Part shown: positions 17,217-25,138 of the stretch, one piece after another
How the letters are laid out: every line of letters starts with the position of its first letter
How positions within the stretch are numbered: position 1 is the first letter of the stretch
Assembly (NCBI RefSeq): GCF_019802045.1
Contig: NZ_JAHVHU010000008.1
Span: forward strand, 236,069-300,068
Direction: 5' to 3'
DNA length: 64,000 bases
From: Membranihabitans marinus
Lineage (GTDB): Bacteria; Bacteroidota; Bacteroidia; Chitinophagales; Saprospiraceae
Program-made: the position numbers and the translations under genes
Notes under the pieces: model-generated
What the model was told of the DNA's origin: nothing
Seen by the model: the letters and a program-made list of their open reading frames with translations, nothing else
The model's database searches: none

Positions 17217-17918
17217 ATGATTAACACTATTATCGTTGATGACGAACCACTTGCTCAGGAAATATTGGAAACCTATCTGGAAAGCTATGAAGATTTTGAA
17301 TTGATTGGAACCTGTAAAAATGCGATGGAAGCCAATAAATTATTGAAAGATAACAAGGTAGATGTTATGTTTCTTGATATTCAAATGCCCCAACTAAACG
17401 GAATTGATTTTCTTAAAATTTTGGACAACCCGCCTTTAGTAGTTTTCACGACGGCTTTTAAAGAGTATGCCCTCGAAGGCTTTGAATTGGATGCACTGGA
17501 TTATTTGCTTAAACCAATCAGCAAAGATCGGTTCTCCAAAGCCATCGATAAGATCAGAGCAGAACTTGGGAAATCTTCGGAAGCATTTGAGGATAGCATT
17601 TTCGTCAAGTCGGACAAAAAGCTCCATCGCTTGTTTTATGATGAAATATTTTTCATCGAAGGTTTGAAAGATTACGTCATTATCAAGACCGCCCAGTCCC
17701 GGATAGTGACCCTGCAAACGATGAAGAGTCTGGAGGTAAAACTACCCCATCGAAGCTTTATGCGGATCCATCGATCCTATATTATTAACTTGGATAAAAT
17801 AAAGTCTGTGATTGGGAATAACGTGGAGATCGAAATTGATGGAAAAAAATCAAAATTGCCCATCGGTAAGATTTATCGAGACGATTTGCTGGATATCGTT
17901 AACTCACGTCGACTGTAA
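17217..17918 (+). CDS. LytTR-family response regulator
   Basis: The 233-residue protein has a receiver domain with acidic pair DDE (residues 8-10), phosphoacceptor Asp54 in MFLDIQMP, FTTA and the LLKPI lysine, then a LytTR DNA-binding domain (about 132-230) starting IFVKSDKKLHRL with HRSFMRIHRSYIIN. It pairs with the kinase just upstream. Its stop overlaps the next start as TAATG, so the fructosamine-kinase-like gene is coupled to it. Confidence 0.96.
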   Translation: MINTIIVDDEPLAQEILETYLESYEDFELIGTCKNAMEANKLLKDNKVDVMFLDIQMPQLNGIDFLKILDNPPLVVFTTAFKEYALEGFELDALDYLLKPISKDRFSKAIDKIRAELGKSSEAFEDSIFVKSDKKLHRLFYDEIFFIEGLKDYVIIKTAQSRIVTLQTMKSLEVKLPHRSFMRIHRSYIINLDKIKSVIGNNVEIEIDGKKSKLPIGKIYRDDLLDIVNSRRL

Positions 17919-18781
17919 TGGAAAATCGTTTGGTCCAGTTGCTTCGTTCGATATCGATAGATCCGCTGCAAATGACACCCGTGTCGGGCGGAGATATTAA
18001 TGACGCGTTCAAAGTTTCCACAGAACAGGGAAAGCATCTGTTCGCCAAGATCAATTCATCAGGACAGCCCAAGCAGATTATCACTGCAGAATCACAGGGG
18101 CTTCAGATGATGAAGTCAGCTGGTGTTACCATGATTCCATCCGATATTCGCTTTGCCGAGGACGAAGAAAATGCATTGTTGGTCATGCCTTTCTATGAGG
18201 TGCTCCCTGATTCAGATGATGCTATTTGGCAATCCTTCTTTCGAAATCTGGCTCTGATGCATCAACTTAGCCAAGGTGATTTTGGAGGGGCTGATAATTT
18301 TATTGGCCGATTCCCTCAGCGTAATACCCGTCGAAATAACTGGGTTCCTTTTTATCTAGATAACAGACTAAAACCACAATTGCAACGCGCTTTAGACCAA
18401 GGCTATTTTTCCATGGACGACAAGGCAACCTGGGAGCGTCTGTTTGAAAATTTACCACAGTGGATGCCGATCGAACGACCGGCTTTGGTGCATGGAGACC
18501 TATGGCGGGGGAACATTATTTCGACCCGGGATGGAATTCTGATGATCGATCCATGTCCCTATTATGGCCATCGGGAAATGGACTTTGCCATGATGGCGCT
18601 TTTTTCAGGCTTTCCCATTCCCGAATACCTTCCGGTTTACGAGGAAGTATATCCGCTGAGTGCAGGTTTATTTGAACGAATTGAATTGTATCAACTGTAT
18701 TATCTCCTGGTTCACCTGAATATGTTTGGAACGGCTTACCTGCCGGGCGTCCAACGAATCATAAAGAAATTTAGCGGATAA
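17918..18781 (+). CDS. Fructosamine/ketosamine-3-kinase family protein
   Basis: A 287-residue cytosolic kinase-like protein with SGGDINDAF (nucleotide loop), the catalytic loop HGDLWRGN and the metal motif DPCPYYGHREMDFAM, which together define the FN3K family. These enzymes phosphorylate ketosamines on glycated proteins or metabolites so that the adduct breaks down. ATG 17918 overlaps the TAA of the response regulator, suggesting control within the LytS-LytTR operon, an uncommon arrangement. The 3' end overlaps the convergent T9SS gene by 11 nt. Confidence 0.93.
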   Translation: MENRLVQLLRSISIDPLQMTPVSGGDINDAFKVSTEQGKHLFAKINSSGQPKQIITAESQGLQMMKSAGVTMIPSDIRFAEDEENALLVMPFYEVLPDSDDAIWQSFFRNLALMHQLSQGDFGGADNFIGRFPQRNTRRNNWVPFYLDNRLKPQLQRALDQGYFSMDDKATWERLFENLPQWMPIERPALVHGDLWRGNIISTRDGILMIDPCPYYGHREMDFAMMALFSGFPIPEYLPVYEEVYPLSAGLFERIELYQLYYLLVHLNMFGTAYLPGVQRIIKKFSG

Positions 18782-21143
18782 TGGATAGTTTCTGGTTCCA
18801 GGTTTTATCACCTGATTTGAAACGCAAAATATAAATCCCGGGTGCTAAATCTTCCACACCGACTTCTGTTTTCGATGCTCCAACGCTGAGTTCATAAGAA
18901 GACACCTTTTTTCCGGTCAGATCCATAATCTCTAAAAAACCATCTTTCTGCACCTCAGGCCAGCGCACAGAGACTTGCTCTTGTGCGGGATTGGGATACA
19001 CCTCGAGTTCGTTGGATTCTGACGAATTGGATTTTTCATCAATTCTCCACGGTAATTCAATAATCTGGTCGGGTAAAGCAAATACGCCGTTGGCTGTATG
19101 AATTTTTAAGTTGCTGAAAATGAATTTAATGGCTTTGGTCCTGGCACGTTGTGTTCGGAAACCTTCCACTTCATCTTCTACGATGATGTGTAGTTTTAGG
19201 GCGGTTCCAAATCCTTTTACCCCGACAGACCGGACTCGGTATTCGCCGGCTGCGACCTGATTATCATCTGATCCAGGTGCTTTCAGAGACATGGTTGGTT
19301 GGTGGGACTTTAGCCAGATTTTTTCATCCCGGACAACATCAACGCTTTCTGATGAGAGCGTATGGCCTTCTATCTTTACGTCCGTGGAAAAACCGGTTAC
19401 ATTATAGAGTTGATGTTCTTTATCGCCAATGATGAATTCAAAAGTTAATTCGTCACCTGGCGCAGCAGATCCATTGGACGGATCCACGACCACGGGAACA
19501 TCCATTAGTGTGACCGGTGCGGTATACAATCCATGGGTCTGACCCATATGATCGATAATAACCTGTAAATCATAATTTGAAATCAGACCGTCACCATTCG
19601 CATCAAAATGGTTGAGGTTTTTATGTTCAAAATTCATCCAGGGGTAGCTCCACTGTCCTTTCCACACGGCACCTTGCGATCTTGATGGTCCTTGTTCACC
19701 AATGTATCGGGCAATCGGTCCGATGTCCGCCATGTCAACTACTCCGTTTCCGTCTGCATCTCCCGGCCACACACAGTCTGTACAATTTCCCTGGAATGGA
19801 TGTGGAGATGGAAGAAACCGAAGAGTGTGCGAGCTTTCAAACCCACCTGCATTATTTTGATAGGAATAGTTGATCTTGACCATGTCCTCGCCCGTAAAAC
19901 CAGGATTCGGTATATACTTTAAAGAACGACCTTGATCTACGACCTCTATAACACCTTTTTTGGGCCCCCGCTGGATTGATAGTTGATAATCTTTGCTGGG
20001 TGTGTAGAAAGGGATGTGATACGGAACTGCCGGATCGACATGAAAGTCAAAATGTTCCTGCGCGGGTTTGAAATGATCTACATAAACCTCAACAGTTGTC
20101 GTATCGCACCGGGGGAAGGCACAGGTCACATATTGAAAACTTGCTTTTCCTGAAAACCCGGAACGCGGTGTGATCGTTACCCGACCTCCGCCGGAATTGG
20201 TCAATTGCAGATCAGAAGAAGTGGGCAGTAAACTGTAAATGTTGACCCAAAAGTCGTTATCGGTCAGAGATACGTCGATTGATTTGTCAGGATGTACGTA
20301 GACCTTATCACCGGTATTGAGGTGATTTTCTTCCCAGATGTCGACAAAATTAATGCGGTAGAGTAGGGTCTGACCTTGTTTGCTTTGAAATAATATTTCA
20401 TTTTCACCCAGGTTTCTTTTGAATAAATCAATGTCAAAATAGCCGTTACCATCCGGATATACATGGTCGATTGTCGCATGTACCAATTCAAAATCTGGCC
20501 CGGGGAGTGGAAGCCGTAGTTGTTGATCGAGAACCCGGGACAATACGATGGTATCGTGGGGTTTGTTCGGCTGTGTTACGAATACGGTGGCTTTGGCTTC
20601 ATCACAATGGCCGGATCCGTCACAGGCTGTGTAGTAAAAATGATACAAGCCGGGGGCATTGGTCTCCAGGTGGACTTTGTTATTTTGAATGGTGGCGTAA
20701 ACACCTTCTTCAAATGGAATGCTGGAAAGGTGAATTTGAGAATAGGTCTCATCATTGGCCAAGACATCGAGGACGGCCGAAGTGCCTGACTCCAGGATGA
20801 AATAATCTTCTTTCGTCCGTAGAAATTTATTCTTTAATGCGTAGGCGTGAATTTTCCCATCTGCCGAGAAAACAATCGTATCGTATTCTGCTATACCCCG
20901 GTTGTTGTATGATAGCACATAACCTTTGCCCGCTCTATTAAAGGAAGCATGACCTACTTCCGGGAACTTTAAGATTCGGGGCGGCTGGGAGGTGTTGATG
21001 TTCTTGAGCCAGGATTCCCCGACAATGACCTTTTCCGTCTTGTAGAATGGCAACGACTGGCTCTGCAAGGAAGGCAGTACTATACCAAAAGGCCACAACA
21101 GCACAGCCAGAAGTGTAATTCTTTGGAGGGACAAAGCGGACAT
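18771..21143 (-). CDS. T9SS-secreted dockerin-type protein with C-terminal sorting domain
   Basis: From ATG 21143 the protein has 790 residues, with a signal peptide ending near LPSLQSQ; ATG 21182 would add 13 residues ahead of the leader. The N-terminal half holds several beta-sandwich segments with repeated YDTIVFSADG- and GSGHCDEA-like cadherin/Ig patterns. A dockerin type I pair follows at about nt 19560-19770: DADGNGVVDMADI and DANGDGLISNYDL, each an EF-hand calcium loop. Another Ig-like segment leads to a type A T9SS domain (VYPNPAQEQVSV ... LAPGIYILRF). It should be exported across the outer membrane. Binding partner or enzyme activity is not evident. Confidence 0.9.
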   Translation of the reverse strand: MSALSLQRITLLAVLLWPFGIVLPSLQSQSLPFYKTEKVIVGESWLKNINTSQPPRILKFPEVGHASFNRAGKGYVLSYNNRGIAEYDTIVFSADGKIHAYALKNKFLRTKEDYFILESGTSAVLDVLANDETYSQIHLSSIPFEEGVYATIQNNKVHLETNAPGLYHFYYTACDGSGHCDEAKATVFVTQPNKPHDTIVLSRVLDQQLRLPLPGPDFELVHATIDHVYPDGNGYFDIDLFKRNLGENEILFQSKQGQTLLYRINFVDIWEENHLNTGDKVYVHPDKSIDVSLTDNDFWVNIYSLLPTSSDLQLTNSGGGRVTITPRSGFSGKASFQYVTCAFPRCDTTTVEVYVDHFKPAQEHFDFHVDPAVPYHIPFYTPSKDYQLSIQRGPKKGVIEVVDQGRSLKYIPNPGFTGEDMVKINYSYQNNAGGFESSHTLRFLPSPHPFQGNCTDCVWPGDADGNGVVDMADIGPIARYIGEQGPSRSQGAVWKGQWSYPWMNFEHKNLNHFDANGDGLISNYDLQVIIDHMGQTHGLYTAPVTLMDVPVVVDPSNGSAAPGDELTFEFIIGDKEHQLYNVTGFSTDVKIEGHTLSSESVDVVRDEKIWLKSHQPTMSLKAPGSDDNQVAAGEYRVRSVGVKGFGTALKLHIIVEDEVEGFRTQRARTKAIKFIFSNLKIHTANGVFALPDQIIELPWRIDEKSNSSESNELEVYPNPAQEQVSVRWPEVQKDGFLEIMDLTGKKVSSYELSVGASKTEVGVEDLAPGIYILRFKSGDKTWNQKLSIIR

Positions 21144-21326
21144 GGAATAATAATTTACCGCAATATACGAATGAATAACCATATATCGATATATTAAATA
21201 AATACTTTACCTCGGGAATGTGTTAAAATTGTAGTCCAGAAATTATGGCACGTGCATCATGCATAACAGCATAAGTGTGTCAAGAATAACCCTCTGTTTC
21301 CAAGAGAAAGTCATATTTTTAACCCC

Positions 21327-22748
21327 ATGGAGAACACGAAGATTTACCGGATCATTGCGGGGATGACATCGAGGGTGCGACAGGAAGTTATTCCCTACTT
21401 AGAAAACTATACGGGCGGCCGCCATACACTGACGTTCCGATTGTATGAAGTGGTTTCCGCTCATTTGGAGAAGGGGACGGGTAATCTCGACCGGAAGGAC
21501 GTATGGAAAAAACTGTATAAAAGCAAGGATATTAAGGATGTTACTTTGCGAAAAATGTGTGCAGATCTGATGAACCATATGGAATTGGCTTTGAGCGCGC
21601 TACGGCTAAAAGAGTCTCCGATGGATCGGAGACTCTATTATCTGAATTTTTTAATGGACCATGAATTTGATCATGATTTGGTCACCAAAGAAATTTCCAA
21701 ATCAGTCCGGTTGTTCCAGAGTGAAAACAATGATCAGGGGCCGGGATATTATGAACGTTTTCGTCTTGAGGAGCTCGATTATGGGAACAATTTTCGATCA
21801 GGTTCGGCCTGGAAGAAGAGCAACATTGATCGCATCGATGAGAACCTTAATGCGTTTTTTGTGCTAGAAAAGCTGCGACTGGCGCTCAGTATTTATTCCC
21901 GACAAAAATACATCCAATACGAAAAAGAACTCCCGTTTCTTGAAGTGATATTCCAGTTGATCGATTCGGGGAATCTGGATGACTACCCGTTGATCAGATT
22001 GTATTATTATGCTGTGTTGACTTATCAAAATGAAGATGGTGATCAAATGTATTTTAATCTGAAAGCGGGTTTAAATGCGCTTCCACTCCAAAAGGGCAAT
22101 GACTATGTCAGGGAACTGATCACCATTGCCTTGTCTTATTGCATTGGGAAAATCAATCAAAATCAAAGTTCATTTTACCGGGAAGCCTTGGATTGGTATC
22201 AGATGATGATTCGAGCCTCGATATTGGTTGAAAATGAACATCTGGCTGCCACGACGTATCGGAATATTGTATTGATTGCCATTCGTTTGCAGGAGTATGA
22301 TTGGGCCATCAACTTTGCGGAAGATTATTCGGTGTACCTCAAGTCTGATATCCGGGAATCCACCATGATGTTAAGTCTGGGACAAATTGCCTTCAATAAA
22401 GAAGACTACGATCAGGTGATCCGGTATCTTATGAATGTCGATTACATCAGTTTGTCCTATAACCTTCAGTCCAAGTTGATCTTAGCCGCCACCTATTATG
22501 AACTCGGTGAATATGATTTGTTGTCCAATTTTCTTTCTACATTCAGTACTTATCTGCGAAGGAAAAAATCAGGTCTATCCAGCGAGAAGTATGACCGACA
22601 TCAGCGATTTATCAATCTGCTCAATCAGATCACGAAAACACCAGATTGGGAACATGAAAAATGGCAGGATCTTTTGCATCAACTGCAATCGGATCACGAA
22701 GTGGTTTCTTATTCCTGGTTGGTAGAAAAAATAGAAGCTAAGCAGTGA
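21327..22748 (+). CDS. Hypothetical helical-repeat protein
   Basis: A 473-residue soluble, almost wholly alpha-helical protein without signal peptide or membrane segment. Degenerate TPR-like helix pairs are visible in the C-terminal half (YDWAINFAEDY, ILAATYYELGEYDLLSNFL). No catalytic motif is recognised. Proteins of this size and composition are common in Saprospiria-type genomes as uncharacterised families. Its stop is followed at once by an AAGCTCAAAGC tandem array. It stands alone between a minus-strand secreted protein and a convergent operon. Confidence 0.85.
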   Translation: MENTKIYRIIAGMTSRVRQEVIPYLENYTGGRHTLTFRLYEVVSAHLEKGTGNLDRKDVWKKLYKSKDIKDVTLRKMCADLMNHMELALSALRLKESPMDRRLYYLNFLMDHEFDHDLVTKEISKSVRLFQSENNDQGPGYYERFRLEELDYGNNFRSGSAWKKSNIDRIDENLNAFFVLEKLRLALSIYSRQKYIQYEKELPFLEVIFQLIDSGNLDDYPLIRLYYYAVLTYQNEDGDQMYFNLKAGLNALPLQKGNDYVRELITIALSYCIGKINQNQSSFYREALDWYQMMIRASILVENEHLAATTYRNIVLIAIRLQEYDWAINFAEDYSVYLKSDIRESTMMLSLGQIAFNKEDYDQVIRYLMNVDYISLSYNLQSKLILAATYYELGEYDLLSNFLSTFSTYLRRKKSGLSSEKYDRHQRFINLLNQITKTPDWEHEKWQDLLHQLQSDHEVVSYSWLVEKIEAKQ

Positions 22749-22833
22749 AGCTCAAAGCAAGGAAGCTCAAAGCTGAAAGATTCAAGCTGAAAGCAGTGAA
22801 GCTTAAAGACCCCAGCTCAAAGCAGAGAAGTAC
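22745..22833 (+). repeat. AAGCTCAAAGC tandem array after the helical-repeat gene
   Basis: Starting in the TGA stop (22746-22748), degenerate units AGCTCAAAGC, AAGGAAGCTCAAAGC, TGAAAGATTCAAGC and TGAAGCTTAAAG follow each other on the sense strand. The same unit class follows the M14 peptidase at 49629-49749. Confidence 0.85.
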
Positions 22834-22835
22834 AG

Positions 22836-22881
22836 TAACTTCTCAATACCTCAACACCTCAACACCTCAACTTCTCAACGC
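22836..22881 (-). repeat. GTTGAGGT octamer array
   Basis: On the minus strand, GTTGAGAA, GTTGAGGT, GTTGAGGT, ATTGAGAA units run in near 8-nt register. It lies 3' of the minus-strand operon ending at 23017 and is of the same type as the array at 8302-8346. Confidence 0.75.
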
Positions 22882-22924
22882 ATAAACATTATAAACCGTT
22901 TGAAATGCAGATAACCAATACCTA

Positions 22925-23010
22925 ATAACCCCTACCGGAGTTTACCTCCCGTTACGTAACAGAGCGTCGCCTAATTGCACAACGTGCTAACAGCGTAGCA
23001 CCCTAAATTC
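22925..23010 (-). repeat. REP-like element, GGTAAACTCCG family, copy 1
   Basis: On the minus strand, directly after the Spo0M-like gene, the element contains a hairpin GTGCTA/TAGCAC around CGCTGT, a GACGCTCTGTTACG part and the ending GGTAAACTCCG. A related element follows the amidohydrolase at 37240-37300. Confidence 0.55.
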
Positions 23011-23016
23011 TAACAT

Positions 23017-23484
23017 CTAAGAAATTATCTTCACTTCTTTTTTGACCAGTGGACTGATGGCCATTCCCTCTACGTCGGCCTCTATTTCAAGACGATAGGT
23101 AGATTGCACATTGCGGATTAATTTGGCTGTACGAACAAGGCCTTTCATGAGTATATTTTTGGATTCCAAAGTATCCATCTCGGACTGTAGTGGTTCAAAA
23201 TGGACTTCAAAAGGAATCGATTGAGGCTCATTGGCGTACAAGTGAATGGGTGCGTCCAGGACTTCAGCGCCCAGAATGTATTCATCGATGAGCTTGCTGT
23301 GTCGTCGCCCCCGACTGTATTTTTCGATCAGACGGAGGCGGAGTTCTGAGACCACGCTATCTTGCTTGCTTTCGAAAATCAACGAACCGCTGAGTTTTTT
23401 TTCCCGGAGAAATATATCGTCCGGCACTTCAACACTGATCCGGACTCCTTCGATACCAAGCCATTTCTTTACTTTTTTTAGCAT
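23017..23484 (-). CDS. Spo0M-like (arrestin-fold) protein
   Basis: A 155-residue protein from ATG 23484 (an upstream in-frame codon at 23538 would add 18 residues). MLKKVKKWLGIEGVRISVEVP followed by LSGSLIFESKQDSVVSELRLRLIEKY and an IPFEVHFEPL strand match the N-terminal domain of sporulation-control protein Spo0M, which has an arrestin-like double beta-sandwich. In non-sporulating bacteria its role is unknown. Last gene of a four-gene minus-strand operon with the Fe-S proteins. Confidence 0.8.
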   Translation of the reverse strand: MLKKVKKWLGIEGVRISVEVPDDIFLREKKLSGSLIFESKQDSVVSELRLRLIEKYSRGRRHSKLIDEYILGAEVLDAPIHLYANEPQSIPFEVHFEPLQSEMDTLESKNILMKGLVRTAKLIRNVQSTYRLEIEADVEGMAISPLVKKEVKIIS

Positions 23485-23541
23485 AGATTCTTCTTTACTA
23501 TCACCTAGTATAAGGGAAAAGCCACTAAAAAGATTCAAATC

Positions 23542-24030
23542 TTATAAAAATCTTTGGTGCCAACTTTCCTTTAGTGGAATCAATTTTTGATTTTTCCACT
23601 TGCCTTTGGTAGTGATCGTTGTATCGTAAAACAGTGTGTCATTATGGATGAGCCCTTTTTTATACAAACGACTTATTTCTTTGTCTGTCGTAAGATGAAC
23701 CTGTCCCTGTGTGTCCTGATACGCAAAATTCATGCGGTCGAAAAAATTGACATTAATTCTGTTGCCGATCTGCCGGATAAAATGAACGGATGAATCGATC
23801 GAACAACCACTGGCCGGTTGTTGAGATTCATCAACGGCAAGAATCAGGAACAGCTGGTCTTCGACCCATGCTTCACTGTACAACGGCCGTCCATGGGTGT
23901 TCCATTCTTTCTGCCATTTTTCAAGTTTTCTGGTTATACAGGCTACCTCTTGATCGTTTAGTTTGCGATCCGCTTGATAGATCCAGACCCGTGCCTGATT
24001 AGTTAGCGCCTTAGCTTGCAATATTTCCAT
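23542..24030 (-). CDS. Conserved Bacteroidota protein (often misannotated 'ABC transporter ATPase')
   Basis: The 162-residue protein carries ARVWIYQADRKLNDQEV, then LFLILAVDESQQPASGCSIDSSVHFI and a final TTKGKWKNQKLIPLKESWHQRFL, the pattern of a small conserved Bacteroidota family. Databases label it ABC transporter ATPase, but no Walker A, signature or Walker B motif is present, so that label is unsupported. The invariant-looking SGCSIDxS block may be functional. It begins 16 nt after the CCG Fe-S gene in the same operon. Function unknown. Confidence 0.85.
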   Translation of the reverse strand: MEILQAKALTNQARVWIYQADRKLNDQEVACITRKLEKWQKEWNTHGRPLYSEAWVEDQLFLILAVDESQQPASGCSIDSSVHFIRQIGNRINVNFFDRMNFAYQDTQGQVHLTTDKEISRLYKKGLIHNDTLFYDTTITTKGKWKNQKLIPLKESWHQRFL

Positions 24031-24046
24031 ATATCGTCACCTCTTT

Positions 24047-24823
24047 CTATTTTTGATTCTGCAAAATTAGCTCGCTAATATCATACACCATAACACTTCC
24101 CTGTTTTTCTTTTGCTTTAACCCCATCTGTCATCATGGTCATGCAATAAGGACAGTTTACGGCGATAATATCAGCACCAGTACCAAGTGCTTCCTCGGTC
24201 CGCTCCACGTTGACCCGTTTGTCGCCGGGTTCATCCTCTTTCCACATTTGAGCACCGCCGGCACCACAGCAAAAACCCTTAGATCGGGAACGTCCCATTT
24301 CAACAAGCTCGTTGTCCAAATGTTCGAGCACGTCCCTGGGCGCCTCGTAAATATTGTTCGCCCGTCCGAGATAGCACGAATCGTGGTAGGTTATTTTTTT
24401 ATCCTTGAACACATTGCCTTCCACCTTAATCCGTCCTTCATCAAGCAAGGATTTTAGCAATTGACTGTGGTGGATGACCTCATAATTTCCGCCCAATGCC
24501 GGATACTCATTTTTCATGACATTGAAACAATGCGGGCAAATCGTGACGATTTTTCGGACTTCGTATTCGTTGAGCGTCTGTATATTTTGAAGCGCGAGCA
24601 TTTGGAATACAAATTCATTTCCTGCCCGGCGTGCCGGATCCCCGGTACACATTTCTTCATTGCCAAGTATGGCAAACGATATATTGGCCTTGTTCAGTAT
24701 CTCGACCAGTTTTCGGCTGATTTGTTGTGAACGGCTGTCATAGCTACCGGCACATCCGACCCAGAACAGGATTTCGGGCGTTTCTCCGGATGCTTTCATT
24801 TCTGCCATTGTTTTTACTTCCAT
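24047..24823 (-). CDS. CCG-domain Fe-S oxidoreductase subunit (HdrB/GlpC-like)
   Basis: A 258-residue soluble subunit from ATG 24823 (an upstream start at 24883 would run through repeat-flanking DNA). Two cysteine-rich CCG modules are seen: WVGCAGSYD ... ICPHCFN and HDSCYLGR ... GFCCGAGGAQMW ... NCPYCMTMM, the pattern of heterodisulfide-reductase subunit B and related non-cubane [4Fe-4S] proteins. The upstream membrane Fe-S subunit is the expected partner, forming a quinone-linked electron-transfer complex. The electron donor is not encoded nearby. Confidence 0.92.
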   Translation of the reverse strand: MEVKTMAEMKASGETPEILFWVGCAGSYDSRSQQISRKLVEILNKANISFAILGNEEMCTGDPARRAGNEFVFQMLALQNIQTLNEYEVRKIVTICPHCFNVMKNEYPALGGNYEVIHHSQLLKSLLDEGRIKVEGNVFKDKKITYHDSCYLGRANNIYEAPRDVLEHLDNELVEMGRSRSKGFCCGAGGAQMWKEDEPGDKRVNVERTEEALGTGADIIAVNCPYCMTMMTDGVKAKEKQGSVMVYDISELILQNQK

Positions 24824-24914
24824 TATCTTGTTTTTTATGTTGAGCCAAGGTCTGTTGAGACAAGGCGTGTGGAGACTAGGCATGCCTTATCTTTACAAAT
24901 CCTCTACTAATCTA

Positions 24915-25138
24915 CTAATCCTAGTCCATCCCACCCATCCTACCCCATCCTACCCATCCTAGTCCATCCCACCCATCCTAGTCCATCCTGTCCATCCTAC
25001 CCCATCCTACCCATCCTAGTCCATCCTACCCAACCTAGTCCATCCCACCCATCCTAGTCTATCCTAGTCCATCCTACCCATCCTAGTCCATCCCACCCAT
25101 CCTAGTCCATCCTACCCATCCTAGTCTATCCTAGTCAT
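24915..25138 (-). repeat. GACTAGGAT tandem array inside the Fe-S operon
   Basis: About 220 nt of degenerate 9-11-nt units. On the coding (minus) strand they read GACTAGGATA, GACTAGGATGG, GTAGGATG, GACTAGGATGG, GTGGGATG and so on. The array begins in the last sense codon (GAC) and TAG stop of the membrane Fe-S gene and extends almost to the start of the CCG subunit, separating two genes of one presumed operon. Confidence 0.95.

Noticed and set aside
23542..24030. ABC transporter ATPase annotation
   Set aside because: No Walker A, signature or Walker B motif in 162 residues; the label used for this family is unsupported.
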